From Candidatus Neomicrothrix sp. UBA814 (GTDB taxonomy: Bacteria; Actinomycetota; Acidimicrobiia; Acidimicrobiales; Poriferisodalaceae), in contig DBIA01000009.1 of the NCBI GenBank assembly GCA_002296525.1, positions 52,357 to 116,356 on the forward strand: a stretch of DNA of 64,000 nt. Reading direction: 5' to 3'. Below the pieces are notes generated by a model. The model did not search any database and had not been told where the DNA came from. It worked only from the letters and a program-made list of their open reading frames with translations. Shown here one piece after another: positions 35,672-43,466 of this stretch. The position numbers and the translations under genes were made by a program. How positions within the stretch are numbered: position 1 is the first letter of the stretch; the number at the start of each line of letters is the position of its first letter.

Positions 35672-36685
35672 GTGGCGTATCGGGCCGAATATATATGGAT
35701 TGATGGTACGGAACCGACAGCAGAGGTTAGGTCGAAGACCAAGGTTCTCGCTGATGGTGACGAACCCGGAATTTGGGGTTTCGACGGGTCAAGCACCAAT
35801 CAGGCAACAGGCGACAATTCAGACGTTGTCCTTCAGCCTGTTTTTCAGTGCCCAGACCCAATTCGCGGGGGCAACAACATCCTCGTAATGTGCGAAACCT
35901 TGCTGACAGCGGACATGTCACCGCACCCAACGAATACCCGTGCTGGCGCTCGCGCAGCGATGGAGCAGTACGGAAGTCAAGAGCCTTGGTTTGGCCTTGA
36001 ACAGGAATACACGATGCTGGACCCGGCAACCAGTTGGCCAGCAGGATTCCCTGCTGGAGGCTTTCCTGCCCCCCAAGGGCCCTACTACTGCGGAGTAGGA
36101 GCGGTAAAGATTCGCGGAAGAGAATTAGTGGAACAACACACCACATGGTGTATCGAAGCCGGTTTAGCCATTTCAGGGACGAATGCTGAAGTGATGCCCG
36201 GCCAATGGGAGTTCCAAATAGGGCCGGCCGACACCGTCACAGTCGGTGATCACCTCTGGATGGCGCGATACCTGCTTTACCGTGCTGGTGAGCTACATGG
36301 GTTGGAAATCAGCATCGATGCCAAGCCCATGAAGGGGGACTGGAACGGAGCAGGAATGCACACGAACTTTTCGACCAACGAAATGCGCGAAAGCTACGAC
36401 GCGGTCGAAAAAGCTGCTCAAGCGTTGGGTGGACCCGGGAAACCGGAAGAACATCTCGCGGGATATGGAGTTGGGATCGAAGACCGCCTTACTGGTGAAC
36501 ACGAAACGCAGCGTTATGACCAGTTCAGTTATGGCGTATCAGATCGCGGAGCATCAGTCCGAATCCCGTGGCAAGTAGCGCGCGACGGAAAGGGATACCT
36601 TGAAGATCGTCGACCAAACGCGAACGCTGATCCTTACGTCGTAGCCACCTTGATAACAAATACGTGCTGCGGCGCTTTGGCGTAA
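35672..36685 (+). CDS. Type II (eukaryote-type) glutamine synthetase
   Basis: 337 residues from the GTG at 35672, which has GGAG upstream; a longer frame to 35624 lacks family sequence. Typical GS-II motifs: AEYIWIDGT, VRSKTKVL, WGFDGSSTNQA, PWFGLEQEYTMLD, APQGPYYCGVG, EVMPGQWEFQIGP, GDWNGAGMHTNFST and DRGASVRIP. GS-II is found in plants and animals and in some actinobacteria and rhizobia. An octa- or decameric enzyme is expected. A hairpin terminator follows at 36712. Confidence 0.92.
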   Translation: MAYRAEYIWIDGTEPTAEVRSKTKVLADGDEPGIWGFDGSSTNQATGDNSDVVLQPVFQCPDPIRGGNNILVMCETLLTADMSPHPTNTRAGARAAMEQYGSQEPWFGLEQEYTMLDPATSWPAGFPAGGFPAPQGPYYCGVGAVKIRGRELVEQHTTWCIEAGLAISGTNAEVMPGQWEFQIGPADTVTVGDHLWMARYLLYRAGELHGLEISIDAKPMKGDWNGAGMHTNFSTNEMRESYDAVEKAAQALGGPGKPEEHLAGYGVGIEDRLTGEHETQRYDQFSYGVSDRGASVRIPWQVARDGKGYLEDRRPNANADPYVVATLITNTCCGALA

Positions 36686-36711
36686 AGCGGAGCTAAATTT
36701 CAGCATTTCGG

Positions 36712-36738
36712 GCGGGGCTGTAAGCCCCGCTCGAATAC
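36712..36738 (+). terminator. Intrinsic-type terminator after the GS-II gene
   Basis: GCGGGGC (36712-36718) and GCCCCGC (36724-36730) pair perfectly around a 5-base loop, followed by a moderately T-rich stretch (ACTTTT, 36737-36742). 27 bases after the stop codon. Confidence 0.65.
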
Positions 36739-36765
36739 TTTTCGCCACCTACCTTCTAGTGCTTC

Positions 36766-36771
36766 TAGCCT
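36766..36771 (+). promoter_or_regulatory. Leaderless-type -10 hexamer for nadE
   Basis: TAGCCT ends 7 bases before the ATG at 36779; a terminator just upstream means nadE needs its own promoter. Confidence 0.5.
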
Positions 36772-36778
36772 CATAGGT

Positions 36779-38455
36779 ATGGCGTCAATCAGAGTTGCGA
36801 TAGCGCAGCTGAACTTTCGACTTGGAGATTTTGAATCCAACATCGCCGCGATTGTTGACGCCTACAAGAAATCGGTCGAACAAGATGCCGATGTTGTCGT
36901 ATTTAGTGAACTTGCGGTGTGTGGCTACCCACCTGAGGACTTGCTGCTCAAACAACGGTTTATTGAGGAAGCCGGCGAGGCGGTGCAACAAATCGCAGCC
37001 CAATGTTCGGAGACGGTTGCAATAGTCGGGTTTCCTGAAGGCGTAGGCCAGGAGCTGTATAACTCTGCTGCTGTTTGCTGTCAGGGCGAAATATCAGGAA
37101 TTTATCGAAAGCAGTTGCTACCCAACTATTCGGTTTTTGACGAAAAACGATATTTCACGCCTGGGACCTCAGCTGGTCCGATATTCCAGATTGCCGGCGT
37201 AACCGTTGGTATCTCTATTTGTGAAGACCTGTGGTTTGATGACGGGCCTCTCGAGACACAAATTGCATCTGGTGCTGACCTAGTTATTTCTTTGAATGCG
37301 TCGCCGTATCAGCAGGGTAAAGATGCATCGCGGTTTTCGGCCGTCCATGAACGGCTTGTTGATCACGGCCTCCCGGCGGTTTATGTGAACCAGGTGGGTG
37401 GGCAAGACGAACTGATCTTTGATGGGTCCTCGTTTGTGACCGATAGTGCCGGTGATCTAATTGCTCAGTTCCCTCAATTTGAGGAGGCTCTCCAAATCGT
37501 AGATTTAGAAGTCAGCGCTCGACCGATAGGGGAACTATCGCTGATAAGGGTTTCTGAACCAAAGAAAACAAAGAAACCGATCCCTGAACCCACGGTCACA
37601 CCAGGACAAGACGAAACAGGCGAGGTCTGGAATGCCCTGGTTTTAGCAACCCGCGATTACGTGGAAAAAAATGGGTTCGAGCAAGTTGTAATTGGTCTAT
37701 CAGGTGGAGTCGATTCCAGTCTCGTAGCAGGCATTGCTGTAGATGCCTTAGGACCTGACCGAGTGCAAGGCGTATCGATGCCCTCTAGGTATTCCAGTCA
37801 GGGGTCCGAAGACGACGCAGTAGCGCTTGCGGCAAACTTAGGAATAGCTCTGCATCGGATTCCGATTGAGGCAGCACATACTGCGTTGACAGACATGCTC
37901 GACCCTTTGTTCGATGGTCAGGAGCCTGATTTGACTGAGGAGAACTTGCAAAGCCGTATCCGTGGCGTTCTCTTAATGGCGTTGTCAAACAAGAACGGCT
38001 GGTTGGTCTTGACTACGGGCAATAAGAGCGAAACCTCGGTTGGTTACTCGACTCTGTATGGGGACACCGCTGGAGGCTTCGCCGTTATTAAAGATTGCCC
38101 CAAGCTGCTTGTCTATGAACTTTGTACGTGGCGAAACTCGCAGACTTCTTCGCCTTGGATTCCCGAAGCGTCAATCACTAAACCTCCCTCAGCTGAACTT
38201 CGACCGGACCAGACTGATGATCAGTCGTTACCTCCCTACGAGGTGCTTGATCCCCTACTTGAGGCCTACGTCGAACTTGACTGGACTGCGGCAGAACTCG
38301 TCGCGGAGGGCCATGACCCTGAATTGGTTGATCGAATTACCCGCCTGGTGGATCTGGCCGAGTACAAACGCCGTCAGTCCCCACCAGGCCCTCGTATCTC
38401 AGGTAAGGCGTTTGGCAAAGATAGACGTTTACCGATAACTAATCGCTACAGGTAA
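36779..38455 (+). CDS. nadE: Glutamine-dependent NAD+ synthetase
   Basis: 558 residues in two domains. Residues 1-260 are a nitrilase-type glutaminase with E45 in VVFSELAVCGYP, K115 in IYRKQLLPNY and C178 in VGISICEDLWFDD. The C-terminal half is the synthetase with the PP-loop LSGGVDSSLVAGIA, then GNKSETSVGYSTLYGD and KPPSAELRPDQTD. It makes NAD+ from deamido-NAD+ using ammonia from glutamine, which fits its place next to two glutamine synthetases. The C-terminal region stays in frame. Confidence 0.95.
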   Translation: MASIRVAIAQLNFRLGDFESNIAAIVDAYKKSVEQDADVVVFSELAVCGYPPEDLLLKQRFIEEAGEAVQQIAAQCSETVAIVGFPEGVGQELYNSAAVCCQGEISGIYRKQLLPNYSVFDEKRYFTPGTSAGPIFQIAGVTVGISICEDLWFDDGPLETQIASGADLVISLNASPYQQGKDASRFSAVHERLVDHGLPAVYVNQVGGQDELIFDGSSFVTDSAGDLIAQFPQFEEALQIVDLEVSARPIGELSLIRVSEPKKTKKPIPEPTVTPGQDETGEVWNALVLATRDYVEKNGFEQVVIGLSGGVDSSLVAGIAVDALGPDRVQGVSMPSRYSSQGSEDDAVALAANLGIALHRIPIEAAHTALTDMLDPLFDGQEPDLTEENLQSRIRGVLLMALSNKNGWLVLTTGNKSETSVGYSTLYGDTAGGFAVIKDCPKLLVYELCTWRNSQTSSPWIPEASITKPPSAELRPDQTDDQSLPPYEVLDPLLEAYVELDWTAAELVAEGHDPELVDRITRLVDLAEYKRRQSPPGPRISGKAFGKDRRLPITNRYR

Positions 38456-38501
38456 GACATCTGAATCTAAATTTGCTGCCGTTTTCTGTTCCAACTGAAC
38501 G

Positions 38502-38519
38502 GACGGTAAGCTCACCGTC
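38502..38519. repeat. Inverted repeat upstream of the ferritin-like operon
   Basis: GACGGT and ACCGTC pair around the 6-base loop AAGCTC. It lies 47 bases past nadE and 58 before the ATG at 38577. It could end nadE transcription (no clear T-run) or be an operator for the operon. Confidence 0.4.
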
Positions 38520-38576
38520 AACTTTGAGACAGGCGCAACGAGCGAATTCGTTGTTCAACCGATTGAAAGAGCGTCA

Positions 38577-39233
38577 ATGACAGACACAAAGCGGCCTCGT
38601 GAACCCTTCGCTCCCTGGGATCGCCGCAGTCTTCCCGGGCTATTTGACGTTGAAGAAACGGCTGAACGAATCGGTCACTATAAATGGGTTGAGATGAAGC
38701 TTTTCGAAGCTTTGGGAGGATGGGTGGCTACGGTCCCAGAACTTGATGTGAAGCTGCGACTGGGAACGCACTGTTATCACCATGCTTGGCATGCAGACTT
38801 GTTCGATAAGCGGCTCCCTGAGCTGCGGGAAATGAAAACAGAACGACTTACCGTGCCAGCTAACGACCAGTTAGTTGCTTTCTTTGAAGCTATGACGGAA
38901 CCCGAAGATGCAACCATGACGATCGAGAAGCTGGTCGGTGTCTATCGAGTTCTGATACCTCACAAAATCGCCGCCTACACATACCACCGCAATGCCACAT
39001 CTGAAATTACTGATATGCCAACTGTCAGAATTTTGGATTTCATTCTCCAGGATGAGTTCAATGATTGGCGTGAAGGTGAAATGCTTATCCAGTCAATGAT
39101 CGAAACTGAAGCAGAAGTTGAGAGGGCGATGAATCATCAACTGAAGCTAGAAAAGCTTATGCTGGCAGCAGGCGGCATTGCCGGCCCGGGCTCAATCGGA
39201 GATCCCTACGTAGAAATGCCAGAGGAGAACTAA
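38577..39233 (+). CDS. Ferritin-like helical protein, His-rich variant (first gene of three)
   Basis: 218 residues, mostly helical. It looks like a divergent relative of the diiron four-helix fold: helix 1 has E39 (WVEMKLFEALGGW), helix 2 has THCYHHAWHADL with H65, H68, H69 and H72 where an ExxH would stand, a third helix contains TIEKLVGVYRVLIPHKIAAY with a histidine, and helix 4 has LQDEFNDWREGE. If metal binds, the ligand set is altered. Its stop overlaps the next ATG by one base (TAATG), so translation is coupled. I cannot name a family. Confidence 0.6.
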   Translation: MTDTKRPREPFAPWDRRSLPGLFDVEETAERIGHYKWVEMKLFEALGGWVATVPELDVKLRLGTHCYHHAWHADLFDKRLPELREMKTERLTVPANDQLVAFFEAMTEPEDATMTIEKLVGVYRVLIPHKIAAYTYHRNATSEITDMPTVRILDFILQDEFNDWREGEMLIQSMIETEAEVERAMNHQLKLEKLMLAAGGIAGPGSIGDPYVEMPEEN

Positions 39234-40033
39234 TGCGAAAAATCTTTCCTGCTGAAGAGTTAGCCCGAGACGCTCGCTTCATCCGACAAACTAACGAACA
39301 GCGACTTAGTGACCCTCGTGGCACTCGGGTTGCTGGAGGCAATGCCAGCGAGCAGTTGGCAAAACTGACCCCTGGACTTGCAAACGGCCCCGATCGAGCC
39401 CGAGCGCTTATGCACGGGATTTTTGTCGGCGAAATTCAAGCATTAGAGGGTGCCGGCCGAACCTGTTGGGATTTCGAAGTAGGGGAAGATGTTCCCTTTG
39501 AGTTGAAACTTGATATGGCTCGTCAATGCTGGGACGAGGCCCGTCACTGCGAAATTTCTGTCTCGCTAGCCGACCACATGGGAACCGAGCTCGGCGAATT
39601 TGCTGAGAATGGACTGCTGTACGAAGCAGCATGCAACCCTGACCCTGTGCTTCGGCTGACCGGGGTTAATCGAGCCCTCGAAGGTCTTGCCATCGACGTG
39701 TTCAACACCATGAAAGAGTTCGGAAACTTAGCTGGTGATCCTGTCCTGGAATTCTGCGAAGACTGGATGCTTGCCGATGAAGTAACTCACGTGAAGATGG
39801 GTTCAGACTGGCTCCGTCGGCTGACAGAAAATGACAAAGAACGCCTTGAAAAAGCCCTTGAGTTTCAAAAAGTCGTCGACCGTTTGTTCTCATTTAATGG
39901 TTTCCGAGGTGAGGACGACGACAGCCCAATCCAACTCACCAGACGTTTCCGTGAACTAGCCGGTTTCAGCGATGACGAAATTGACGAAATCGCGGACATG
40001 TCCCGAGAAGCTAGAGCCGAGGCACCTAGCTAA
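39233..40033 (+). CDS. Ferritin-like diiron protein (second gene of three)
   Basis: 266 residues. A complete diiron set is visible across four helices: E67 or E72 in GEIQALEGAG, E102xxH105 in DEARHCEI, E150 in RALEGLAIDV and E183xxH186 in ADEVTHVKMG. The spacing of about 35-48 residues between pairs fits a ferritin-like oxidase or oxygenase. The C-terminal 50 residues are a charged tail rich in Asp and Arg. Stop and next start overlap as TAATG. The reaction is unknown; two such proteins plus one partner suggest an obligate complex. Confidence 0.68.
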   Translation: MRKIFPAEELARDARFIRQTNEQRLSDPRGTRVAGGNASEQLAKLTPGLANGPDRARALMHGIFVGEIQALEGAGRTCWDFEVGEDVPFELKLDMARQCWDEARHCEISVSLADHMGTELGEFAENGLLYEAACNPDPVLRLTGVNRALEGLAIDVFNTMKEFGNLAGDPVLEFCEDWMLADEVTHVKMGSDWLRRLTENDKERLEKALEFQKVVDRLFSFNGFRGEDDDSPIQLTRRFRELAGFSDDEIDEIADMSREARAEAPS

Positions 40034-40575
40034 TGCCAGAGGTCTCGGTGACACCCGAGTCCTTCGAGATGGTCTTCTACGACTCAGCGGTGATTGGTGA
40101 GGTTGTCGCAGAAGTCGCTGAGCGACTCGGTATCGACGAAGCAATCAGCCTTGAAATTGACGAACAATCACCTTTGGGTCGCAGCAAAATAACTAGTTAC
40201 GACCCAATTGAGTTGTGGGTAGATGGTGGAGCCTTAGAAAATACTCAACGACCGCGCCAATTTGGCAAGGCGCGAAGCCGAGACACAATAGGAAGGCTTC
40301 TTATTCGGATCATGGATCGTCGTTCAGGTCGTTTTGATGACGCACCCGCCGACGAAGATCTAGATCTCAACCAGTTTGCTGCTTGGGACGCTCATTGCGT
40401 AGGTCGCCTAGAGCGTCTTGGAATTGGTGGCCAACAAAAACGCCGGCAATATCAGTTCCGCAACAGGCATGGCTTTACTGATGTAGCTGATGCGGCGTTC
40501 ACCCAACTGTGGGACTCAAGTGAATTGAGTTGGACGGAGATTGAGCGAATTTCTGAAGAATGCCGCACCTCTTGA
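40033..40575 (+). CDS. Protein of unknown function (third gene of the ferritin-like operon)
   Basis: 180 residues, soluble. The N-terminal region (about 1-60) alternates strands and helices, including VIGEVVAEVAERLGI; the middle has SRDTIGRLLIRIMDRRSGRFDDAPADEDLDLNQF; the C-terminal part (GFTDVADAAFTQLWDSSELSWTEIERI) is helical. No family recognised. It is translationally coupled to the diiron gene before it and likely serves the same system. Convergent with the epimerase gene 16 bases away. Confidence 0.55.
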   Translation: MPEVSVTPESFEMVFYDSAVIGEVVAEVAERLGIDEAISLEIDEQSPLGRSKITSYDPIELWVDGGALENTQRPRQFGKARSRDTIGRLLIRIMDRRSGRFDDAPADEDLDLNQFAAWDAHCVGRLERLGIGGQQKRRQYQFRNRHGFTDVADAAFTQLWDSSELSWTEIERISEECRTS

Positions 40576-40591
40576 CCTAGAAGCACGTGCT

Positions 40592-41536
40592 TCAACTGGA
40601 CTGAACTTGCTGTTCTATCCATGGATAGGTTTTTGATAAGCCATTCGCGAGATCAGATTGCGGTTCAAATCCCAGTGATTCGATTCGATCGTTGGAAAAA
40701 TTACGATTCTGCACTCCGACCGGTCCTGGGATCCAGCAGGGTGAAATCTCTTTCCCAGCTGCGTCTGCGACTAACGCCACGAGTTGCTGCACTGATACAT
40801 ATTCTCTGGTGCCGATATTCGTAGGTTCAGTCATTTCACTGTCCACGAGCCGGCGAACGCCATCGACTAAATCTGTGACGTAAATGAAACTGCGGACAGC
40901 GGAGCCGTCACCCCACACATCGATGGTTCCATCTGTTGATTCGGCAACTTTGCGACATAATGCGGCGGGGGCTTTTTCTCGGCCGCCAGTCCAAGTTCCT
41001 TCTGGTCCGTAGCAGTTCTGAAAACGTGCGATGCGGGCCTGAAAGCGACCCTCGCGTGCGTAAGAAGCCACTGCTCGTTCGGCGTACAGCTTCTCCCAAC
41101 CGTATTCATTGTCTGGTAGCGCAGGGTACGCGTCGTCTTCGGTTAGCTCTGCTTCTCCTAAATCCATGTCGCGGTACACGCACACCGAGCTAGCTAAAAA
41201 ATATTTGTCAACGGCAGCTTGAGCTGCGGCTTCGACCATGTTGACGTTGACCAACATGCTGTTGTGCATGATCTGAGTTTCGGCTGAGTGAATAAATCCC
41301 ATGCCGCCCATATCTGCAGCGAGTTGATAGACCTCATCGAAACCGCCCTTCAGTGCCGCAACTGCTGCACTCTGATCTCGAAGATCTCCGATAAGGAATT
41401 CGTCGGCTGGGCTAGCGGTCCACTCCGGATGTTTGATGTCCACGCCCCGGACCCAGTAACCATCATCGACCAAGCGCTTCACTAAGTGGCTTCCAATGAA
41501 ACCGCCTGCGCCACAAACCAAAGCTCGCTTTGTCAC
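40592..41536 (-). CDS. GDP-mannose 3,5-epimerase homologue
   Basis: 314 residues, extended SDR fold with GAGGFIGSHLVKRL at the N-terminus. It carries the specific signatures of GDP-mannose 3,5-epimerase: DMGGMGFIHS, the catalytic cysteine in SSVCVY, the Y-x3-K in EYGWEKLYAE, FQNCYGPEGTWTGGREKAPAALCRK and PGPVGVQNRNFSND. In plants this enzyme makes GDP-L-galactose for ascorbate and walls; in bacteria the product likely enters a surface glycan. The start is GTG with AAAGG upstream; it follows the ABM gene by 9 bases. Confidence 0.85.
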   Translation of the reverse strand: MTKRALVCGAGGFIGSHLVKRLVDDGYWVRGVDIKHPEWTASPADEFLIGDLRDQSAAVAALKGGFDEVYQLAADMGGMGFIHSAETQIMHNSMLVNVNMVEAAAQAAVDKYFLASSVCVYRDMDLGEAELTEDDAYPALPDNEYGWEKLYAERAVASYAREGRFQARIARFQNCYGPEGTWTGGREKAPAALCRKVAESTDGTIDVWGDGSAVRSFIYVTDLVDGVRRLVDSEMTEPTNIGTREYVSVQQLVALVADAAGKEISPCWIPGPVGVQNRNFSNDRIESLGFEPQSDLANGLSKTYPWIEQQVQSS

Positions 41537-41545
41537 ACCGGCCTT

Positions 41546-41881
41546 TCAGTTCAGGTCGTGGGCGCTAAGCCCTTGTAGTAAATCAACATCGGGACGATCA
41601 GCGAGGATCCCTGAACACGATTCTGCCATTTCGACCATAACAGGAGAGTCGAAATGCGCTCGTGCAGCATGCTCGGAATCCCATTTCTCGATGATCACAA
41701 AACGGCTCGGATCGGTAAACGAAACGCACAAATCTGCATTACGGCAAGCAGCCTCTTTGCGCGTCATCACGATGTATTTCGACAGCACTGGTAGCAGCCG
41801 CTCCGCGTCTGTAGCTTCGAAAGTCATCTGCAAGAGAGCAATTTCAAGATCATCGTCAGGTATCGAAATTGGTTCTGTCAT
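41546..41881 (-). CDS. Antibiotic biosynthesis monooxygenase (ABM) fold protein
   Basis: 111 residues, a dimeric alpha-beta barrel. The typical core is IALLQMTFEATDAERLLPVLSKYIVMTRKEAACRNADLCVS then RFVIIEKWDSEHAARAHFDSP. ABM proteins include quinol monooxygenases, haem-degrading enzymes and small sensors; the activity is not assigned. The gene is upstream of the epimerase and likely forms an operon with it. Confidence 0.85.
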   Translation of the reverse strand: MTEPISIPDDDLEIALLQMTFEATDAERLLPVLSKYIVMTRKEAACRNADLCVSFTDPSRFVIIEKWDSEHAARAHFDSPVMVEMAESCSGILADRPDVDLLQGLSAHDLN

Positions 41882-42053
41882 TTTCTGCTCGCAATGCGTG
41901 TCGGAAATCGCGATTCCAGCCGGTAGTTTCCAGGCAAGCGATTAGGCTCGTAATCCAGAGTCGAAATAGGTCGTGTCTTTGACGAGACGAGCGTACCGGC
42001 GGAAAGGATCACTTTGTGGTCGTGTACTCCGGTCAGGGGAAAGAGGTCGGCAG

Positions 42054-43004
42054 GTGGCCAAGAATCGGGTCGAACGAGATGAAGAAGACCTAGTTCGTCT
42101 TTACCTCACCGATATCGGACAGTATCCGCTTCTCACAAAAGACGACGAGGTGCGTCTTGCACAGGAAATCGAAGCCGGGACCGAAGCTCGCGCAGTACTA
42201 GAAGCCGACCAGCTGCCCGATGGTTCAGCTATAACGTCAACTAAGAAACGTGAACTGCGCCGAGCTGACAGAAAAGGCGAAAGAGCAGAACGTACTTTCG
42301 TTCAATCCAACTTGCGTCTTGTCGTATCGATAGCGAAGAAATATCAGGCGTCAGGCCTACCGCTTCTTGATCTCATCCAAGAAGGAAACCTTGGTCTTAT
42401 GCACGCTGTCGAAAAGTTTGACTGGCGTAAAGGCTTCAAATTTTCTACTTATGCCACGTGGTGGATCCGACAGGCCATCACTCGAGGTATAGCGAACACG
42501 GGTAGAACAATCCGACTTCCCGTTCACGCAGGCGACACCCTCGCGCGTCTCCAAAAAGCTCGTTCCCGACTTGAACTCAAATTTGGGCGCCCGGCAACGC
42601 TTGCTGAACTCTCAGTTGAAGTTGACATGCCCGAAGACAAGGTCTCCGAAGCCCTTCGATTCGCAGCGGAGCCCCTTTCGTTATCGGAACCTCTTAGAGA
42701 AGATGGTGACGCTGAACTCGGAGACGTTGTTGAAGACCGAAATGCTGAAGATCCAGAAGAAGCAGCAGCTGTTGCGCGGCTTCCCGATGAGATCACCAAA
42801 CTGCTTGGTCCCCTGGATGAACGCGAGAGAGAAATTTTGAAGCTCAGATTCGGGCTTGATCGTGGAGAGCCTCGAACCCTTGAAGAGGTCGGCGAACATT
42901 TCAACCTCACGCGCGAACGCATCCGACAAATCGAAGCCCGAGCGATGTCAAAACTGCGGCACCCAAGCAGCGATACCGGGGCTCGAGACCTGCTCGGAGT
43001 TTGA
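42054..43004 (+). CDS. RNA polymerase sigma factor, principal/group 2 type
   Basis: 316 residues from the GTG at 42054, with AAGAGG upstream; the frame opens at 41973 but the extra 27 residues are not family sequence. Region 1.2 (DLVRLYLTDIGQYPLLT), region 2 (SNLRLVVSIAKKYQ, DLIQEGNLGLMHAVEKFD, FSTYATWWIRQAI), region 3 and region 4 (REREILKLRFGLD, TLEEVGEHFNLTRERIRQIEARAMSKLR) are all there. It lacks the long region 1.1 of a housekeeping RpoD, so it may be either the principal sigma factor or a close group 2 relative. Confidence 0.9.
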   Translation: MAKNRVERDEEDLVRLYLTDIGQYPLLTKDDEVRLAQEIEAGTEARAVLEADQLPDGSAITSTKKRELRRADRKGERAERTFVQSNLRLVVSIAKKYQASGLPLLDLIQEGNLGLMHAVEKFDWRKGFKFSTYATWWIRQAITRGIANTGRTIRLPVHAGDTLARLQKARSRLELKFGRPATLAELSVEVDMPEDKVSEALRFAAEPLSLSEPLREDGDAELGDVVEDRNAEDPEEAAAVARLPDEITKLLGPLDEREREILKLRFGLDRGEPRTLEEVGEHFNLTRERIRQIEARAMSKLRHPSSDTGARDLLGV

Positions 43005-43020
43005 CACTCCGAAGGTGTCA
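43002..43020. terminator. Hairpin between the convergent sigma-factor and small-peptide genes
   Basis: TGACAC (43002-43007) and GTGTCA (43015-43020) pair around TCCGAAG. It overlaps the stop of the sigma gene and precedes the end of the small gene on the other strand. There is no clear T-run, so terminator function is uncertain. Confidence 0.35.
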
Positions 43021-43023
43021 GAA

Positions 43024-43098
43024 TTAGTTCTCAGATAATTTTCGAGCGGCAATAGCCACTAAGGCTCCGACGATGATTGTCAGCAGAAGCTTTTTCAC
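43024..43098 (-). CDS. Very small membrane peptide (24 aa), DLW-39-like
   Basis: 24 residues: KKLLLTIIVGALVAIAARK in the core and SEN at the end. Starts at GTG 43098 with AAAGGA 5 bases upstream, a good spacing. Actinobacteria carry short proteins of this build (two lysines, one helix, then a basic-acidic end), including the DLW-39 family, near gyrase or tRNA genes. It lies between the sigma-factor gene and tRNA-Sec. It has no known function. Confidence 0.5.
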   Translation of the reverse strand: MKKLLLTIIVGALVAIAARKLSEN

Positions 43099-43156
43099 GT
43101 GGTTCCTTTCGGTCAGATTGTTCGGATCTCGGGGTATTTCGGTGGACAGACTTGGC

Positions 43157-43248
43157 GGAGGTGGACGGGAATCGAACCCGCCGGACGGGGATCGCCCGTC
43201 CCGCCCGCTTTGAAGGCGGGGGAGCCCACCAGGCGCTCGGACACCTCC
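43157..43248 (-). tRNA. selC: tRNA-Sec (UCA)
   Basis: 92 bases. Anticodon loop CTTCAAA holds TCA (43211-43213 on the plus strand as tga), which pairs with UGA. The acceptor arm begins GGAGGTG and ends CACCTCC; a large variable arm (GGACGGG-cgat-CCCCGTCC) and a long acceptor/T stack are typical for selenocysteine tRNA. No CCA is encoded. It is 16 kb from selA-selB. Confidence 0.95.
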
Positions 43249-43257
43249 GGGAGTAGT

Positions 43258-43272
43258 CTGCCCCGCGGGCAG
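43258..43272. repeat. Perfect inverted repeat next to tRNA-Sec
   Basis: CTGCCC-CGC-GGGCAG starts 10 bases upstream of the tRNA 5' end (on its coding strand). Possible function in processing or control of the tRNA promoter, or simply a chance GC-rich dyad. Confidence 0.4.
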
Positions 43273-43401
43273 GCGGATTGAAAAGCGAAAATTTCAAATA
43301 CATGAATTCATGTCGTCGAAAATAAGAATCGCAACTAAAACAAATTACGAAAACCCCGAGAAACTCCTAATTTTTCTTGATTCTGTGGCTAAACAGGTGT
43401 T

Positions 43402-43421
43402 CAATAACACGCGTGTAATTA
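43402..43421. promoter_or_regulatory. Palindrome upstream of the second WhiB gene
   Basis: The core ACACGCGTGT (43407-43416) is a perfect 10-base palindrome; with flanks, 8 of 10 positions per half-site match over 20 bases (43402-43421). It is 46 bases before the WhiB ATG in a 218-base gap between tRNA-Sec and that gene, and looks like a dimeric regulator's operator. Confidence 0.4.
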
Positions 43422-43466
43422 CGACTGCGTCATATTGACCTGTCGAAGTAACCAGGGCGGATAGCA

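Noticed and set aside
38031..38455. Suspected frameshift in the C-terminal part of nadE
   Set aside because: Translation holds family motifs (KPPSAELRPDQTD and the end) in one frame; no shift is needed.
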